A stretch of 64,000 nucleotides of DNA from Daphnia carinata (lineage: Eukaryota; Arthropoda; Branchiopoda; Diplostraca; Daphniidae), in the NCBI RefSeq assembly GCF_022539665.2, contig NC_081331.1, positions 4,064,501-4,128,500 on the forward strand. The letters run 5' to 3'. Below the pieces are notes generated by a model that was not told where the DNA came from, made no database searches, and was given only the letters and a program-made list of their open reading frames with translations. The first letter of the stretch is position 1, and every line of letters begins with the position of its first letter. This document shows, piece by piece, positions 25,177 to 37,871 of the stretch. The translations under genes were made by a program, and so were the position numbers.

Positions 25177-28100
25177 TATTCCCTCTTTTTTTCTTCTTCG
25201 TGAAAAAAAAAAATCTAGCAGTTTAAAAAAGATGGCACAGAAAAGATAACAATAAGTTTTTGTTTCGCCTCGTTACCTGGAGGACGCGTTTTGAAAGAGT
25301 AGTCTTTTGCGAGAGCTGCTTCAGGTCCTTGGCATCTGGGTTGTGATTGGTGGCGAAGTAGGACTTGAGCATGCGCAGTTGGTGGTGCTTGAAAGACGTC
25401 CGCAAACGCTTCGTCTTTTGTTGTTGCTGGGACGTGACCTGCTGTTGTTGTTGGTGGACGCCGTTGGCGCCTCCCATCGAGCCCATCGTCGTCACGCAAC
25501 CGTTCAACATGGAAGAGCAAGGCGACGACGATGATGTGTCCAGCATACCGGCACCATCGACGCTCATGTACGAATCGTCTTCCCTCTCTTTCATCAGACT
25601 GGCCTGCATGTCCGACTTGATACTCGGCTGCATCCGCCGCTTGGTGCGCACCCGCTGGTTCTTCAATGACGAAGCCGAAGAGCCGGAAACGGGCGAATTC
25701 TGGTGGTACAACTTGCCGGCACTCGATTCGAGCATCGACTCCATCGACGGATTGGCTTGGTGGACGAGCTGGCCGTAATGTTGATGGCCGTGATGATCGT
25801 ACGGATGATGAGGACTTCCAAACGGCTCCTGGTGATGAGTCATGTAAGCCTCTGCCGGCGCGTTGTGCACGGGGAATGACGGGTGTTGGATGTTGTTGTT
25901 GTCACGGCCACCGTGATGGCTGAATCCCGATGCTGATTGGGTTCCTTGTTGATAGTGTTGCTGGCAATAGATGAGCGCGCCAACCATGCCAAAAGTGGAT
26001 CCTTTGATCAAATGGGTCTGACAGACGTGACAGCTGAAGCATCGCGTGTGGAACAGATGTTCACGACCGCGCATCACCAACTCGTCTGGCTGCAGTGTCT
26101 CGCAGCACTTGGCGCACTGTTTGCGGCCGCTAAACAACCTGCCCAAAAAAACAAATGAAAAACAGATTTAGAACAAACGAATATCTCATTCAGTTGACAG
26201 ATGTATAGGCCTGCGTGCAGTTAAAAACAATTGCATTAAAAAGAAAAAGAATGCGTACCTGTGGTAGTCTTCGCGGCAGTAGATGCGCGACTGACGGGCA
26301 AAACAGGACAAGGCAGTGTCGAGAGGCCGTCGGCACTCGTCGCACCTGAGACACTCGCTGTGCCAGGCCTTGTCAACGGCCACCAGGTAGTAACGATCGG
26401 CGATTTTGGATCCGCAACCGGCGCAAACGACCGCTGTCGTCGTCGCAGTCGCGCCCGTTTGCTGTTGTTCGACACTCGTCGAGCCGGTTTCGTGAGGAAG
26501 CTCTTGCGTCGCAGCTTTCTTCGTTTTGATCGATTCGTCTTCAGCGCTTACAGACGATTCATCTCGCTCCTCTTTGATCAGATGCTGGACGGGCAACAGC
26601 TGATGACGCTGTTGCTGATCGAGATGATGATAGAAGTTCGACTCCAACATCGTGTTGCTGTTGCTGATCGATTGATGTTGTTGAATCATTTTCGTGTCGG
26701 TTGATTCGTTATTGTTATTGTTGTTATTGAGGCCGTCGGTGGCGAGTGAGGCTACCGTTACAGCCGACGGGCGAGCCCGTAATGCCGTCTCCTCGTTGTG
26801 ATATGGTTGCTGGAAAAAGAGAGGGACAGTTTCAAAAATTAGTTCATCGTTTAATTGATATGAAACGAATGACATCGTTAGGCCTAACTCTGTTATCTCG
26901 TAAAGAGCCGTCCCTTCCCTCCCCCCGTACATTTAATGCTTATTTAACACCGTGTTGAGTTGGATGTTGTTGTTTAAAAAAAAAGAAAAAAAAGTGTCAG
27001 ATCGAATCGCTAAACGGAATTTAAAATAAAATATATACAGTAAGTAAGTTTTTTTGTTTTGTTTTTTGTGTTGTTTTCTTCAGTTGGGGGGTTTATTTTG
27101 TGTTGAGTTATATGTCTTTTACGGGCAGCTATTCAAGATGCAACAGAGGAAAAAAAAAAAAGAAAAAGAAAGAAGAAGGGACAAGAGAAGAGACAGACAG
27201 GACAGGTCGACAGGTCAAGTGTATATAGACATAAGCAATGACAGCTATTCTTGTTCCTTTTCAGTCTGACCCGATGAAAAGCCCCCAAAGAAGAACATCA
27301 AGTCCGCTTGTTGAATGCGCAGCTATAGAATAACATAGTAGGTAGTATATATATATATATATATGTATAGTGGAAGGTATATACAGAGTCGTTCGAAGAG
27401 GAGGGAAGAGTAATAACAATAGAAAGAGACTGTATCAAGAGAAAGGTGGAGGATGTCACAAGAGGCTTATTTATGGTGAAGCAGGGCCCCGAAGAAGAAG
27501 TGGTTGCGCCCCAGCTCCGGTTAGATTCCCTTTTTTTTTTTTTTTTTTTTTTTTTTTGACTCTCTTGTCTCTCAACACGTCAGATTATACACAGCATTGA
27601 AACTGTCTTTGTTTTCTCTTCTCTACATTTTGACTACTTCTTTTTCTTTCTTCTTCTCCTGTGTGCGTAGAACGCAGAGACCACACGGATTACGCCCTGT
27701 CCCGGGGGTTAACAAAAAAGCACCACCTCCCCCGATGACTTGATCTCTTCTTATCCTCTTACTATTATTACTACTACTAAAAGTCAAAGAAAAGAAAAAA
27801 AAAAAAGAAAAGACATTGTCTTCAAGTTGTATACATGTCGTATCCATACACTCTAGTGTGGCTCCTTTCGGGGCTCTTCTTTTTTCTTTCCTTTGGCTTC
27901 ACGCATATTTGTATATATACAGTATATATACCATACCCAAGTAGTCGAAAAGGATTAATCTCATCTGATTCTCTTTTGATTTCCCATTTGGACAAGAAGA
28001 AGTTCTTTATCCCCTTTCTTCTTTCTTTTTTTTTTTTTTTGCCTGCCCACTTGCCAGTGTGTGATCTATCTACTTCATCATATAGTTGTTTGGTAAGCCT

Positions 28101-31100
28101 TTTTTTTTTGTCCCCTACGTCAATGCAATGTGATTACACATCGCCAGGGAGAGATATGTAGAGGGATCGATGCATCAATCGTGAAAAAAAAAAGAAGCTG
28201 GAACAAAAAAAAAAAAAAATATTCAAATAGACAAAAAGAACAAGTTATTTATTGTGATTTTTTTTTTTTTTTTTTGTTCTCTTATTTTTTGTTTTCTCAA
28301 AGCTTATTCACTCTGGAAGGGGCGGCCCCCGATTATATGTTTGAAAAAAAAAAAAAAGAAAAGAAAAACGTGTTCTTGCTGGAATCTGGCCAGCAGTCAT
28401 TTCGGTTTGTTTTCTTTGTTTGTTTTTCTTGTTCATTTTTTTTTTCCTTCCTTTAATCAAGCAGGGATCAAATCACGAATTTTTTTTTTCGTTCTTTATC
28501 TTGTTCACATTATTTTAATATTCTATATTCAATTTTTGTTGTTTGTTCTGTTCCTTCTTACTCGTTCGTTGTTATTGTTGATGTTCCAATGTGATGGGGG
28601 AAAAAATGTCGTCAACACACGATCACTCGCAACATATAGAAGTCATGTGTGTACATGTTTCGTATCTATCTCTCTCTCTCTCTCTCTTATATATATATAT
28701 ATACGCCGGGGTGGGTGTGCTGCTTCAGTTTGTTATTATAAGATTCTCTACTGTTCGCTGATAGCGAGGGGTTTGACGAAGAAATTCGATCTCGATCGCG
28801 AGGCCCAAGTCGCTGTGTCTCTCGCGTAGCACGAAAAACATGCACGCAACAAAACAAACACAAAGATAGATATTTATCAAACCCCCTCCGCCATGCCTTT
28901 TACTGTTCCTGCTGCTGCTGCTGCTGCTGGTCATTGCGTGTCATTGCGTGCGTGTTATGCAGAACACGTCGTCGCCCAAACAACTAGAAGCTGTGTATGC
29001 CATGGCGACAGTTCGACTAGCAGGAAGAAGGATATAACTGCTTGTCTCCTTATCGAAAAACTCAGCATCAGATTTGATCACAAACTTTTAACAGCTACCA
29101 AAACTTTTATTTTTTTTTTTTTTTCTTCTCTTTTCAACCAATGCTTTTTTTTTTTTTTTTTGTTATTATCTTTGTTTCAAAACTATTCAGTGGTGAACAG
29201 AAGCGAATAAAAAAAAAAAGAAACGGTCTGAACAACTATGCAATAATGCACGTAAAAACATTAACTACTTTGACATCGTGTGGTAAATGACCTTCTGTTT
29301 GAATCTGGTTGATAATCAGAAACAAGCGCTCGGCTAACCGTTGACAAGCTTCTCAAACAAGATTTTCAAGCGTCTTGGCGTTTTGTTTCTTCCACGGTTT
29401 GAACGTCTTTTTTTGTTTTTTTGTTGTTGTTTTGTTTTTCAACGCGAAAACAAGAAGACGAAAAGGTAAAGTTGTTTTATGCTTTTTGTGGCTGTAGCGG
29501 TTTTTGTTTTTGTTTTTTTCGGCACAACAGAAAAGGATAAACGATTTGACGATCGTGTGGGCGTCCGAAGCATACAACAAAAAGGTTTGAGTGCGTGTTT
29601 CTCGTATCGGTTTTCCTCTTTTGCGCAAGTCGCAAAAGAAAACTGCAGGGCTGTTTGGTACATCGTAACAGCCGGATAGCGCCCATTCTTGGAATGGCCG
29701 TGCCACTATTTTCTTGTTGTTTGGATGTTTCATTGGTTTTTCCCTACACATATATATATACTGTATATATTTTAAAAATTTATTTGTTTATTATCAGAGT
29801 GTCAGAAATGCCTCGTTTGGCCGGTAAAAGGAGCGAGAAGGGGGGAGAGAGAGAGAGAGAGACGGACGCATGCATGCGGAACGTAACGCTGCGTCACCTG
29901 CTGAAAAGAAAACGTTTCGTTTCTCACTTTTTCAAAAAAAAAAAAAAATAAAATACTCGGCGCACTTCTTTGGGTTTTCATAGTAGCTGGCCGTTGTTAT
30001 TTGTGTTAGCTCGAAAATGAAGTAGGCAATGTGAAATGCATCGGATCGGGGCGTATTCAAGTTGCCCGTTTCCACATTTTTGGGTGGCAAATTCTTTTCC
30101 TGATTCCGGGGAAATAAAAAAGGATTCGAAGCTGTTCGTTTCTCCATCATTTTTTTTTTTTTTTTTACGAAGGAAAAGGTTTCATAAATTTTCTCGGAAA
30201 ACATTTTTGCTTGTTGAACCGGAAGAGATTTGCGCCACAAGTGACCGATTGAGTGAAACTGAAAAAAAAAGGCTGAGGCGGAGTCTTCTTCTTTAAGAGA
30301 ATTTAGCCGTTTTTTTTTTTTTTTTTTTTTGTTCTTCGAGTTCACTTGCAACTCTGAATGAAAGAACTTGTTGAAACAACGGAAAAGGTTTTAAAAAAGC
30401 CTTTGCTGGAGCGTACAAATACACGGTCATAGAGATAGAGGACCATCTCGCATCCGAAAAAAAAAATCGGATTAAACAATCTTGGAGGAGGTGGAAAAGA
30501 GAGACAAGCAAAAGATCGAAGGCGACAGTTGGCAAAAAAAAAAAAAGCTCAAGCCGGATGAGAATCCGGCGGCGTTTGTCCGCTTTTTTTACACACAGTA
30601 AGTTGTATTGGTTTAAATTCGTACTCGGCTTGTCAATCAATTTTCCAATCGCCGTGTGTATACAGATCCTTGTATGTACGTTAAACATCTTCCGCTCACT
30701 TGATTTTTTTTTTTTTTTTTGTTTCTTCCATCCTTTCGTACTTAACGTGTATGCCATTCCATTGTATGGTCGTCTACTGTTCCAGGCCTATCTATCTGTT
30801 TAATTCTAATTGAAGATTGACCGAAAACCACCAAAGATTCGCCGCCCCAATTGTTTCGACATTTTTCGGCAGCCGCTGCAATGCAAATTCGGCTTTTTGA
30901 AAATTCTATTGTGTTTGCCCGTCGAACGGTGAAACAGATAGTCTAACGCATCGTTTTGGAACGTTAATGGGGAAGCGGAGGGCTGCCTTTATTTTGACGC
31001 TGCAAATTTCGCCATTACAAAAGACAGACGTGGAAAAAAAAAACGGAATGTGCGGTGGACATGGCGCATGTAACACGGACACACCTGGTCATCACGATGA

Positions 31101-31934
31101 TGATGGCGCATAGTTTTTCATTCTCTGATGACTCCCCCTCCTTCTCTCTTGTCTCTCTATTTTTTAGCTCTCGACTTGCGACTGGTACCATATCCCTCCT
31201 AGTTTTTACACCATGCACAGCGAGCCGTACTTTTGGGGGTAGTAGAACTCAAAGTATATTAGTACGTGGGAGTTTTTCGAGTCGTGGCAAAAAACCTTAC
31301 CCCCCCCCCTTCATCATCAACACCGGTCTACTCTATTATTATCATCTTTTTTCACTCCCTCCCCCCTAGCCTCCACCCACCCCAACAACACTACACAGTT
31401 TCTCTGCTTCATGCAAGTGTAGTGTACAAAAATAGGGTTGAAAAATATTAGACCCAGCACGTTTGACTACTCCCCTCCTTTTCCATCACCTACACTCTAT
31501 TTAGGTCCATTCATTCTAATAATACGATGAGGGCAAAAAAAAAAAAAAGAAAAACTTATTGTTCTCTCATCGTCAATTATCGGTCGAGTAATGCACGCCA
31601 CATCTAATTGAATCATCATCATCATTCAACGATTGAATACACCGGTACGCAATACAGCGGGCTTTTTGGATAGAGCTAAACGACAGTGCTATCAGGAGAC
31701 CACCAAAACAAAACAAAACAAAAAAAAAAAACATAAAATAATGGCGGCTGTTGTTTTCACCCGAATATGGCAACTTGACGTCATTGACATGAACGAAGCA
31801 GAAAAAACAGGAATTTTGTTAAAAATAAACCCCAGAAAAAAACACACACATGTTTGGCTATAGTGGCGGTGTTTATAACTTACCCAGTACATAGCAGGCC
31901 CCGGTGTAGGTGAATCGCCTTGAAGAATTCCCAT
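23880..31934 (-). CDS. ap: Gene B: second Apterous-class LIM-homeodomain paralogue (four coding exons, 629 aa)
   Basis: Joined exons on the minus strand are 31934-31884, 26809-26259, 26138-25277 and 24305-23880. They sum to 1890 bp, in frame throughout, ending TGA. LIM1 is at about residues 146-198 and LIM2 at 209-262, with all zinc ligands present (C209, C212, H231, C234, C237, C240, C259, H262). The homeodomain is at 443-502 with intact WFQN. LIM1 is nearly identical to that of gene A. LIM2 and the homeodomain have diverged (KRLRTSF, RMLKSYFATN, KTTLSKR). The KGRPRKRK linker motif of gene A is missing; instead the linker has a basic RVRTKRRMQ stretch. The tail carries Ser9 and His-rich runs. 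Most likely the apB-type paralogue: a nuclear DNA-binding factor expected to use LDB/Chip as cofactor. The start depends on the remote first exon. Confidence 0.9.
24385..24400. repeat. G16 homopolymer
   Basis: Sixteen consecutive G inside gene B intron 3. Confidence 0.95.
25145..25174. repeat. A30 homopolymer
   Basis: About thirty consecutive A inside gene B intron 3, the longest A run in the window. Confidence 0.95.
25277..26138 (-). CDS. ap: Gene B exon 3: complete LIM2, linker and homeodomain residues 1-46
   Basis: 862 bp coding for LFSGRKQC... through a His/Ser-rich linker to TKRLRTSFKHHQLRMLKSYF and KRVLQ. In gene A the same content is spread over three exons separated by 88 bp and 5.6 kb introns. 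Ends at CTCCAG|GTAACG in phase 0. Confidence 0.93.
26139..26258 (-). other. Gene B intron 2 (120 bp), between LIM1 and LIM2
   Basis: Donor GTACGC, acceptor TTTTTTGGGCAG. Same position and phase as gene A intron 1 (Arg codon split after AG). Confidence 0.85.
26259..26809 (-). CDS. ap: Gene B exon 2: N-terminal region and LIM1
   Basis: 551 bp opening QPYHNEETAL, with an Asn7 run, Gln/His-rich patches, a LIKEE sequence (possible SUMO consensus) and LIM1 (VVCAGCGSK...YCREDY). It ends at donor CACAG|GTACGC with two bases left over. The frame is open a little further 5', but the strong acceptor TTTTTCCAG argues that the upstream part is intron. Confidence 0.9.
27346..27364. repeat. (AT)n microsatellite
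   Basis: Alternating T/A dinucleotides inside gene B intron 1. Confidence 0.85.
28666..28703. repeat. Compound (CT)n(AT)n microsatellite
   Basis: A run of CT followed directly by AT dinucleotides, inside gene B intron 1. Confidence 0.9.
31884..31934 (-). CDS. ap: Gene B exon 1: short N-terminal coding exon
   Basis: 51 bp encoding MGILQGDSPTPGPAMYW, ending at the strong donor TACTGG|GTAAGT in phase 0. That matches the phase-0 acceptor (CTTTTTCCAG) of the LIM1 exon, whose first codon is Gln. From memory, Drosophila Apterous opens with MG and reaches an MHW followed by Gln at the same point. That resemblance is the main reason to assign this exon, which is otherwise too short to recognise. Translation start at 31934 is inferred. 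Confidence 0.7.
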
Positions 31935-34639
31935 TGAACTTGCGATCGGGTTGATTCGATTTTCGTACGGTTTCAGCGTTCCCGGAGATGATTTTCTCGG
32001 TAGAAGAAATTTAAAAAAAATAATAATCTAATAAGATCAACCCTTTTTTTTTTTGCGTGTCCACTCGGATATTTCGAGTTTCGGGAAGGAAACGCAATTG
32101 GATTTTTTTGTTTTTTGTTTTGAAAGTTGGAGAAAAATTGGGGGCGCTTCTTTGCGTGGGAGAAAGTCTAACTCGTCCCGTTTGTGTGTTCTCGTTCTTC
32201 CGCGGACAACGGCGGAAGTTGTGGGGGAAATGTTCGTGCTGTCCCACAAAACAAAAACAACTCTCACGAGTTGGTGAACTGGTCGTTCACTCTCGTCACT
32301 CGGCGCAAGCGCAAAAGTGTTTCGCACCAAACAACGACAGAAGAAAAATTCGAAACAAACTCGGCGGTTGTTTGAAACTTCTCGAATCGCTCGAGATAAA
32401 AAACAAAACAAAAAACAAAACAAATTGTTCAATTGTTTGTCGAAATTTTTTAGAACTGTTGGTTTAATAAAAAGATGGATGGATCAAAAAACTTGTTCAA
32501 CGGCGTGCTGCGTTTGTGCGTGGTGTGAGGAGGTCCTCCACTTTGGCAGTACTGACGGGCTCACCGGCTCTCCCAGCTGGATAAGTAAACCCTCCCCAAC
32601 CGGTTGTGCCTCTCTCTTCTTGGCCTGGTTGGATGGATGGCTGTGCTGGCTGGGCTTCTAGCTGGTCTTGTCTGTAGCGCCCCCTCCCCTTCTCTTCTTA
32701 AGCTCCTCCCCATCCTATGGCTGTGTGTATATGTACAGACTTTCTTTCTTTCTTTTTTTTTTTTACGGATGTTGTTGGCTTTCTGGTGTATGCTATATGC
32801 TGTAACCATATTTGAAATGGAGATGATATTCCGCCCACAAACATTTCCTCTAAAATGAAACAAGACTGGTCCATATATGTATATCTCTGTCGATATTCTT
32901 TTCACTCTGCAGCCTCCCTTTCTTCTTTTCTATGTATGTTTTTTTCTTCTTTTCTCCCCTTCCATTTCCAAAAATTTGTTTTATTTTCCAACCCCTTTTG
33001 GTTGATTCATTATTCATCCACCCCCTAAACAAAAAAAAAAAGTCAAAAGTCAATGACATAATTCTTGTTACGACTGTCTTGAATATTATTGGATTTCCTC
33101 TCTTGTTTTGATGCCTTTTCCCTCTTGTGTTTCTCGCTAGAGGTTAAAAAACAGCAATCAATTTGGTTAAGGCATTTGAGTGATGTTTGCTTGTATAGCA
33201 CAAACACAAAAATCTTCCGTGTATCCGATGCTTCTCTTTTTTCCTATCCATTTCAAAAATACATAGAGGAAAGATATAGGAATTGATTTGGGCTCGGCTC
33301 TTCATGAGAGAAGAAGAAAAACAAATACACAAGGGCTCGTGTCCCTCGTATAAAAAAAATTCAACACGTCATATAAATCGCTGGCATCTTTTTACCTGCT
33401 GCTTACCTTCGGATGGACCGAAGATCCAGCCGATCGTGTGTAGTACGTGTGTGTATACATATTTTTATATTTAAAGAAACATAACTCTTTTGATGTTGTT
33501 TTCTTCTTGCTGTTGTTCCTTTTTGGTTCCGTGCCATACAGTTTGAAGAGGGTCCGCTGAGTATTTGTATATTAGCTTAACCTTTTGTGGGACTGCCGGA
33601 GTCTCTCATCTTCGCGGGTCAGCCAGGCACGAGCTGGCATCTTACGTCTTATAGAAAAGAAGAAGAAGAAGAAAAAAAAAAAGGGAGAATATAAGAAACA
33701 AACTCATTTCTATTTTAGTTTAAACAAACAGGGAGGGAAAAAAAAAAAAGATGGGAGAAATGTAAGGCTCATCGATTCCATGGTGTTGATATATTCAAAA
33801 ATGTGTTATTCATTTGTTTTGACAGGATACTAGCAAAGTTATTGGACGCTTGAAAAGAAAGAAGATTCATTATAAAATCAGAATAAATCGTGAATCTTGA
33901 TAAACCGCTCCTCTTTCCTTTTCTCTTGTGTCTGTTATCTGGAAATCGTAATCGAACAGGCCTTTCAATCGAGCGAGCACTTGGGGGCCCTTGCTTTTTC
34001 CACCAGTGGAATACATTAGCAATTACAAAAAGGTGTTTTATACGCCGATCAAGTGTGAAAACAAAAAGGAAACAAGGCGGTAACGACTAATGAGTAACAC
34101 ACCTATTTATGGGCGTAACTAGTTAACCACTAGAAGTGGTGCTGTTGGATGTGTGCAAACAAAAGCCGAGGGCGAGCAACTCAATTCACGGGACAGGTGA
34201 AACCAAAATAAAAACCAAAAACGTCTCGAAGAACCAAATGAATATACACGAAAAGAAAAATGAAAAGGACACTTAACTCCTCCTACCCGAAAGCGGAATT
34301 ATTACGCCATCCGTCAATCTCAGTTGACGATTCAATCGGTTCAAGAAAAACGAACGAGACTTGTTCACGTACACACGCAGTCCGCAACTATAGAGTCGGT
34401 GGAATTCCTTGAAATCCCGGTTTTTTTTTTTGTTTCTTTTTGTTTCTTTTTTTTTTTTATCGAAAAAAAAAAAAAATTCGAAACAATGAAAAAAAAAAAA
34501 AAGGACAAAAAGTCCATGTTTCCTTCTGTCTGCTGTGTACATATGCGCGACGATCGAAATCCCCCACACAAAAAAAAAAAGAAGAAACAAGAATTGTAAG
34601 TAACAAGTCATGTATCAATCCATCAAACAGAGCGCAGCC

Positions 34640-34666
<27 letters not shown>
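34640..34666. repeat. A27 homopolymer
   Basis: Uninterrupted A run in the gene-free region upstream of gene B. Confidence 0.95.
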
Positions 34667-34670
<4 letters not shown>

Positions 34671-37600
34671 AGAAGCTCCGGAGCAGGTTTTTTTTTATTT
34701 CGAATTTTCCTTGCCTTTTTTTTCCGAGTTTGATTCTTTTCTGTTTGTCAGTCAGTGAGTGTTTTCTTTCTTCTGCTTTTCTTTCAAATTGATTTTTTTT
34801 TTCTTTCAGCTTTATTATATAGCTTCTTTCGTTGCTCTTTCCCTTCGTCAGATAGACTAATATACTTGTTCGATGACGGGCCAGAGCTGCGGGACGTTGT
34901 GTCGGCTCGAAAAGCAGCGTGAGATCACTCACTCCTGCTGTTTTTTTTTTTTCTTGCTACATCAAATAAAAAAAAGCTACTGCCTGACGTTGTCTAAATT
35001 CTTGTATATGTACACATCTCTATTTCTTTCTTTTTTTAATTCAATAATCTCTCGGCTTTCATCTGTTTCAGTGATGCGTGTGGGGTAGGTGGACTTGGGC
35101 TGTATACATTCACCTGAGCCAATTTTGCAGGAATCCCCAATACGCCCGTCTCCCATGGCGGTCATTTGTCGCTCAAACGTACAGCTTCTGGTCATTTCTT
35201 TTTTTTTTTATTTATTGCATGTGTATACATCTATCATGCTTTGTTGAATTTGTAGAATGTTTTCTATTCCCTATTCCCTCCTTTAGCGATGACACTGAGC
35301 TGATGATGACCCGTCCACTCTATATACACCTACCAATACTTACCCATAGATAATATATTTTTAGAAACGGATGAAAGGTGTGTATGATGGACACTGCCTT
35401 TATTTGAAAGGAAAAGATTTTAAAAGAAAACAAAAATAGTTGAGAAAAGAAAATACAAAAAAAGGGATTTCATTGAAAAAAAAAAGAAAAAAAGAATTTC
35501 AAAATTTGTGTGTGACAATGATGACGTCGAGGTGTTGGCTTTTTGCCGTCGACACCACCTTTGCGTGTTTCGAAATCATTTACCATCATTTTCCCCGCTG
35601 GTGTCCCCGCGTGTCTTTTACCTCGTACGAATAAGGAGCGAGCATTTGAATTATAATATCGTCTGTGTGTGTGTGTGTTTAGAAATCAAAAAAAAAAAAG
35701 AATAACAAGGACGTATACAAGAATAGACTAACAAAAAAAAAAAACAAAAAAAACAACAACAACAACAACAAGCGGGAGTAAGAAGGGGGGGAAATATAGG
35801 CGGCGTGCTGTAGACTTAAGATGTTATCAGATCCGAGTTGCTGGGGGAGTCCACCAGTGTCCCAAAAGTCCGTCTCCGGGTAAAAACAGCCTTCTCTTAC
35901 CTTTCTTTCTTTTTCAGTCCTGATGTTGCCTTTTTCTTCTTTTCTTGTTGGTGTTTCCTCCTGTCCACTTGTCCTATTGAAAGAAAAAGTATTGAATAAG
36001 AAGGTTTTCTTTCTTCCCTCTTTGATGCGTAGACTCTGTGTGTCTTTTACCACTATTCTACTAACATTGTCTGCCTCTCTTTTCTCACCTTCTTTTTTTT
36101 CTTTTTCCATTTTCCAACTAGTTGAACCTCTCGCGGGCTAGTCTTGTTGGCAGCCGGATGATAAATTGGCACCCATCGACTTTTGACTGACTGGCCTCCT
36201 ATAAGATGGTGGGCCCACAGAGTGCCAGTCGACACAATACGCTCTGCCATGCGGATGGGTGTAGGGCCAAGTGGCACACAGTACGCTAAATAAAAGAAAC
36301 GTGTGTGTTATTAAAGGGGAGGCGCCGGCCGGTTGTTGAAACATCCAAACACGGTGATTATCGCACGTTGCCTTGCGTCAGCAGGCCGGTTAGTTGTCTT
36401 CTACACAACACGCATCCACCACCAAGCAGAAAGAAGTGTTAAGTAAGGCTTCTATTCTATTCTATTCTTCTTCTTCTTCTTCCTTTTTTTTCAGCCCTCC
36501 GAAGCTTTGCACCGTCGCCTTTTTTTTTTTTTAAACCCAAAATGCACAACCCACATGTACGCGTAGCTGATGTCTTTATCCGCAGAACGATCTACTCTTT
36601 TTTTTTTTTTGTATTTTTTTAAGACATTCATTTTTTTTTTTTTAACAAAAGGAAAGAAAAAAACTAGCTGTGTACACCTCCCGATCTGTTCGGACCAGAC
36701 GGCCGCGTTTCTGCTGTTTAGGCCAAGAAGGCTGGACAAACGAAAAGAATGAAATGAACAAGAAGTTTTGACTTTTGTGCTCGGCAATGGTGCGACACAT
36801 AAAAAAAAAAAAAGAAAACGGAGAGAAAAGAGCAAAAAAGAGAAGCGATTTTCTTTTGTTCAAGGAGAAAAAAAAAAAAGGTGGTAATGACCATGTCGAG
36901 ACCGCCTGTCTAACCTTATTTGGGTAAATATACTAAATAATATTAATAATAAATGTTGGAAGGGGTATTTGGACAATGTGCAGTCGACATTGTTGCATTT
37001 TCGAACGACAATCCGGAGATGTCCACCTGCATGCGCCTAGCGGGTCCCGGTCAGTTCGTTACAAAAATGTTTGAAAACAAAAAAAAAAAAAAAACGGACC
37101 TGGAAAGTAGGGGGGGGACATCACGGCGGCGGCGCGCGTCAGCTGCATTCCATTTCTGTGGAAATGTAAATTTTTTTTTATTTCTCTTTTCAAAAATAAA
37201 ATAAAATAGTCGACCATGTACATGAAAAAAACAAAGAAACAAATGAAATTCCTCCAATTCCTCCTCCTCCCCCTTTCCTCTTAGGAGCTCCTCAATAAAT
37301 GCAAAGGCCGTCCTCTTTCTTGATTTTTTCTTCAAAGTGCATCAGGTTGTATGCAATAAGGAAGGACCTCATCATCGTCATAAGCCATCAATGATGGCTA
37401 CCCATTACTCCACCTACCCCCCCCCCCTCGAAAATTACACAGTGCAGCAAAATGGAGGGAGCTGGTTGGGGTCGTATATCAACAAGGCCTCTTCAGTCGC
37501 GTTATTTCTTCACGCCTTTTCCCAATCAGCCGAGAAAAAAAAAAGAAAAGAAAAGCTACTCTTTTTTGTTTCTTTTCTTGAAGAGATTTCTCCCGAAAGA

Positions 37601-37854
37601 TAATACCTCCTCCCCCTTTTTTGTTTTATTATTTTCTTTTTCCCGTTTTTATTTACAGGCTAATGAAAACACGCATGCCAACAGTTTCTCAAACTCTTCA
37701 ACATGAACATGATGTAATAAAACAATAGCGTATACCTCGCGAGGACAAGGGCAACCCTGGAAAAACAGGAGAGAAAAACGAGTAAAAATAAAAATAAGAA
37801 AAACAACGACAAAGTGAAAAGAATTAAGAGAGAAAAAGAAAAAAGAAAATGGAA

Positions 37855-37871
37855 GGGGGGGGGGGGGGGGG
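37855..37871. repeat. G17 homopolymer
   Basis: Seventeen consecutive G at the end of a purine-only stretch and followed by a poly(A) tract 35 bases later. Confidence 0.95.

Larger units (their letters stand above)
24306..25276 (-). other. Gene B intron 3 (971 bp), inside the homeobox
   Basis: Donor GTAACG, acceptor AAATTTCAG. Contains an A30 run (25145-25174) and a G16 run (24385-24400). Position and phase are identical to gene A intron 4. Confidence 0.85.
26810..31883 (-). other. Gene B intron 1 (5074 bp)
   Basis: Runs from GTAAGT at 31883 to CTTTTTCCAG at 26810. It holds (CT)n(AT)n at 28666-28703, (AT)n at 27346-27364 and many T/A runs. The 191 aa open frame near 28.3-28.8 kb is homopolymer-driven. 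No other exon seen. Confidence 0.65.

Noticed and set aside
25365-25778. 137-codon plus-strand open frame opposite gene B exon 3
   Set aside because: Shadow of the LIM2/homeodomain exon on the other strand.
26261-26704. 147-codon plus-strand open frame opposite gene B exon 2
   Set aside because: Shadow of the LIM1 exon.
26810-26932. 5' extension of the gene B LIM1 exon to an ATG at 26932
   Set aside because: The strong CTTTTTCCAG acceptor at 26810 and the phase-matched remote first exon at 31884-31934 fit better; the extension has no similarity to Apterous.
28254-28829. 191-codon plus-strand open frame inside gene B intron 1
   Set aside because: Built from poly(T), poly(A), CT and AT tracts (Phe, Lys, Ser, Leu runs); no protein-like composition.
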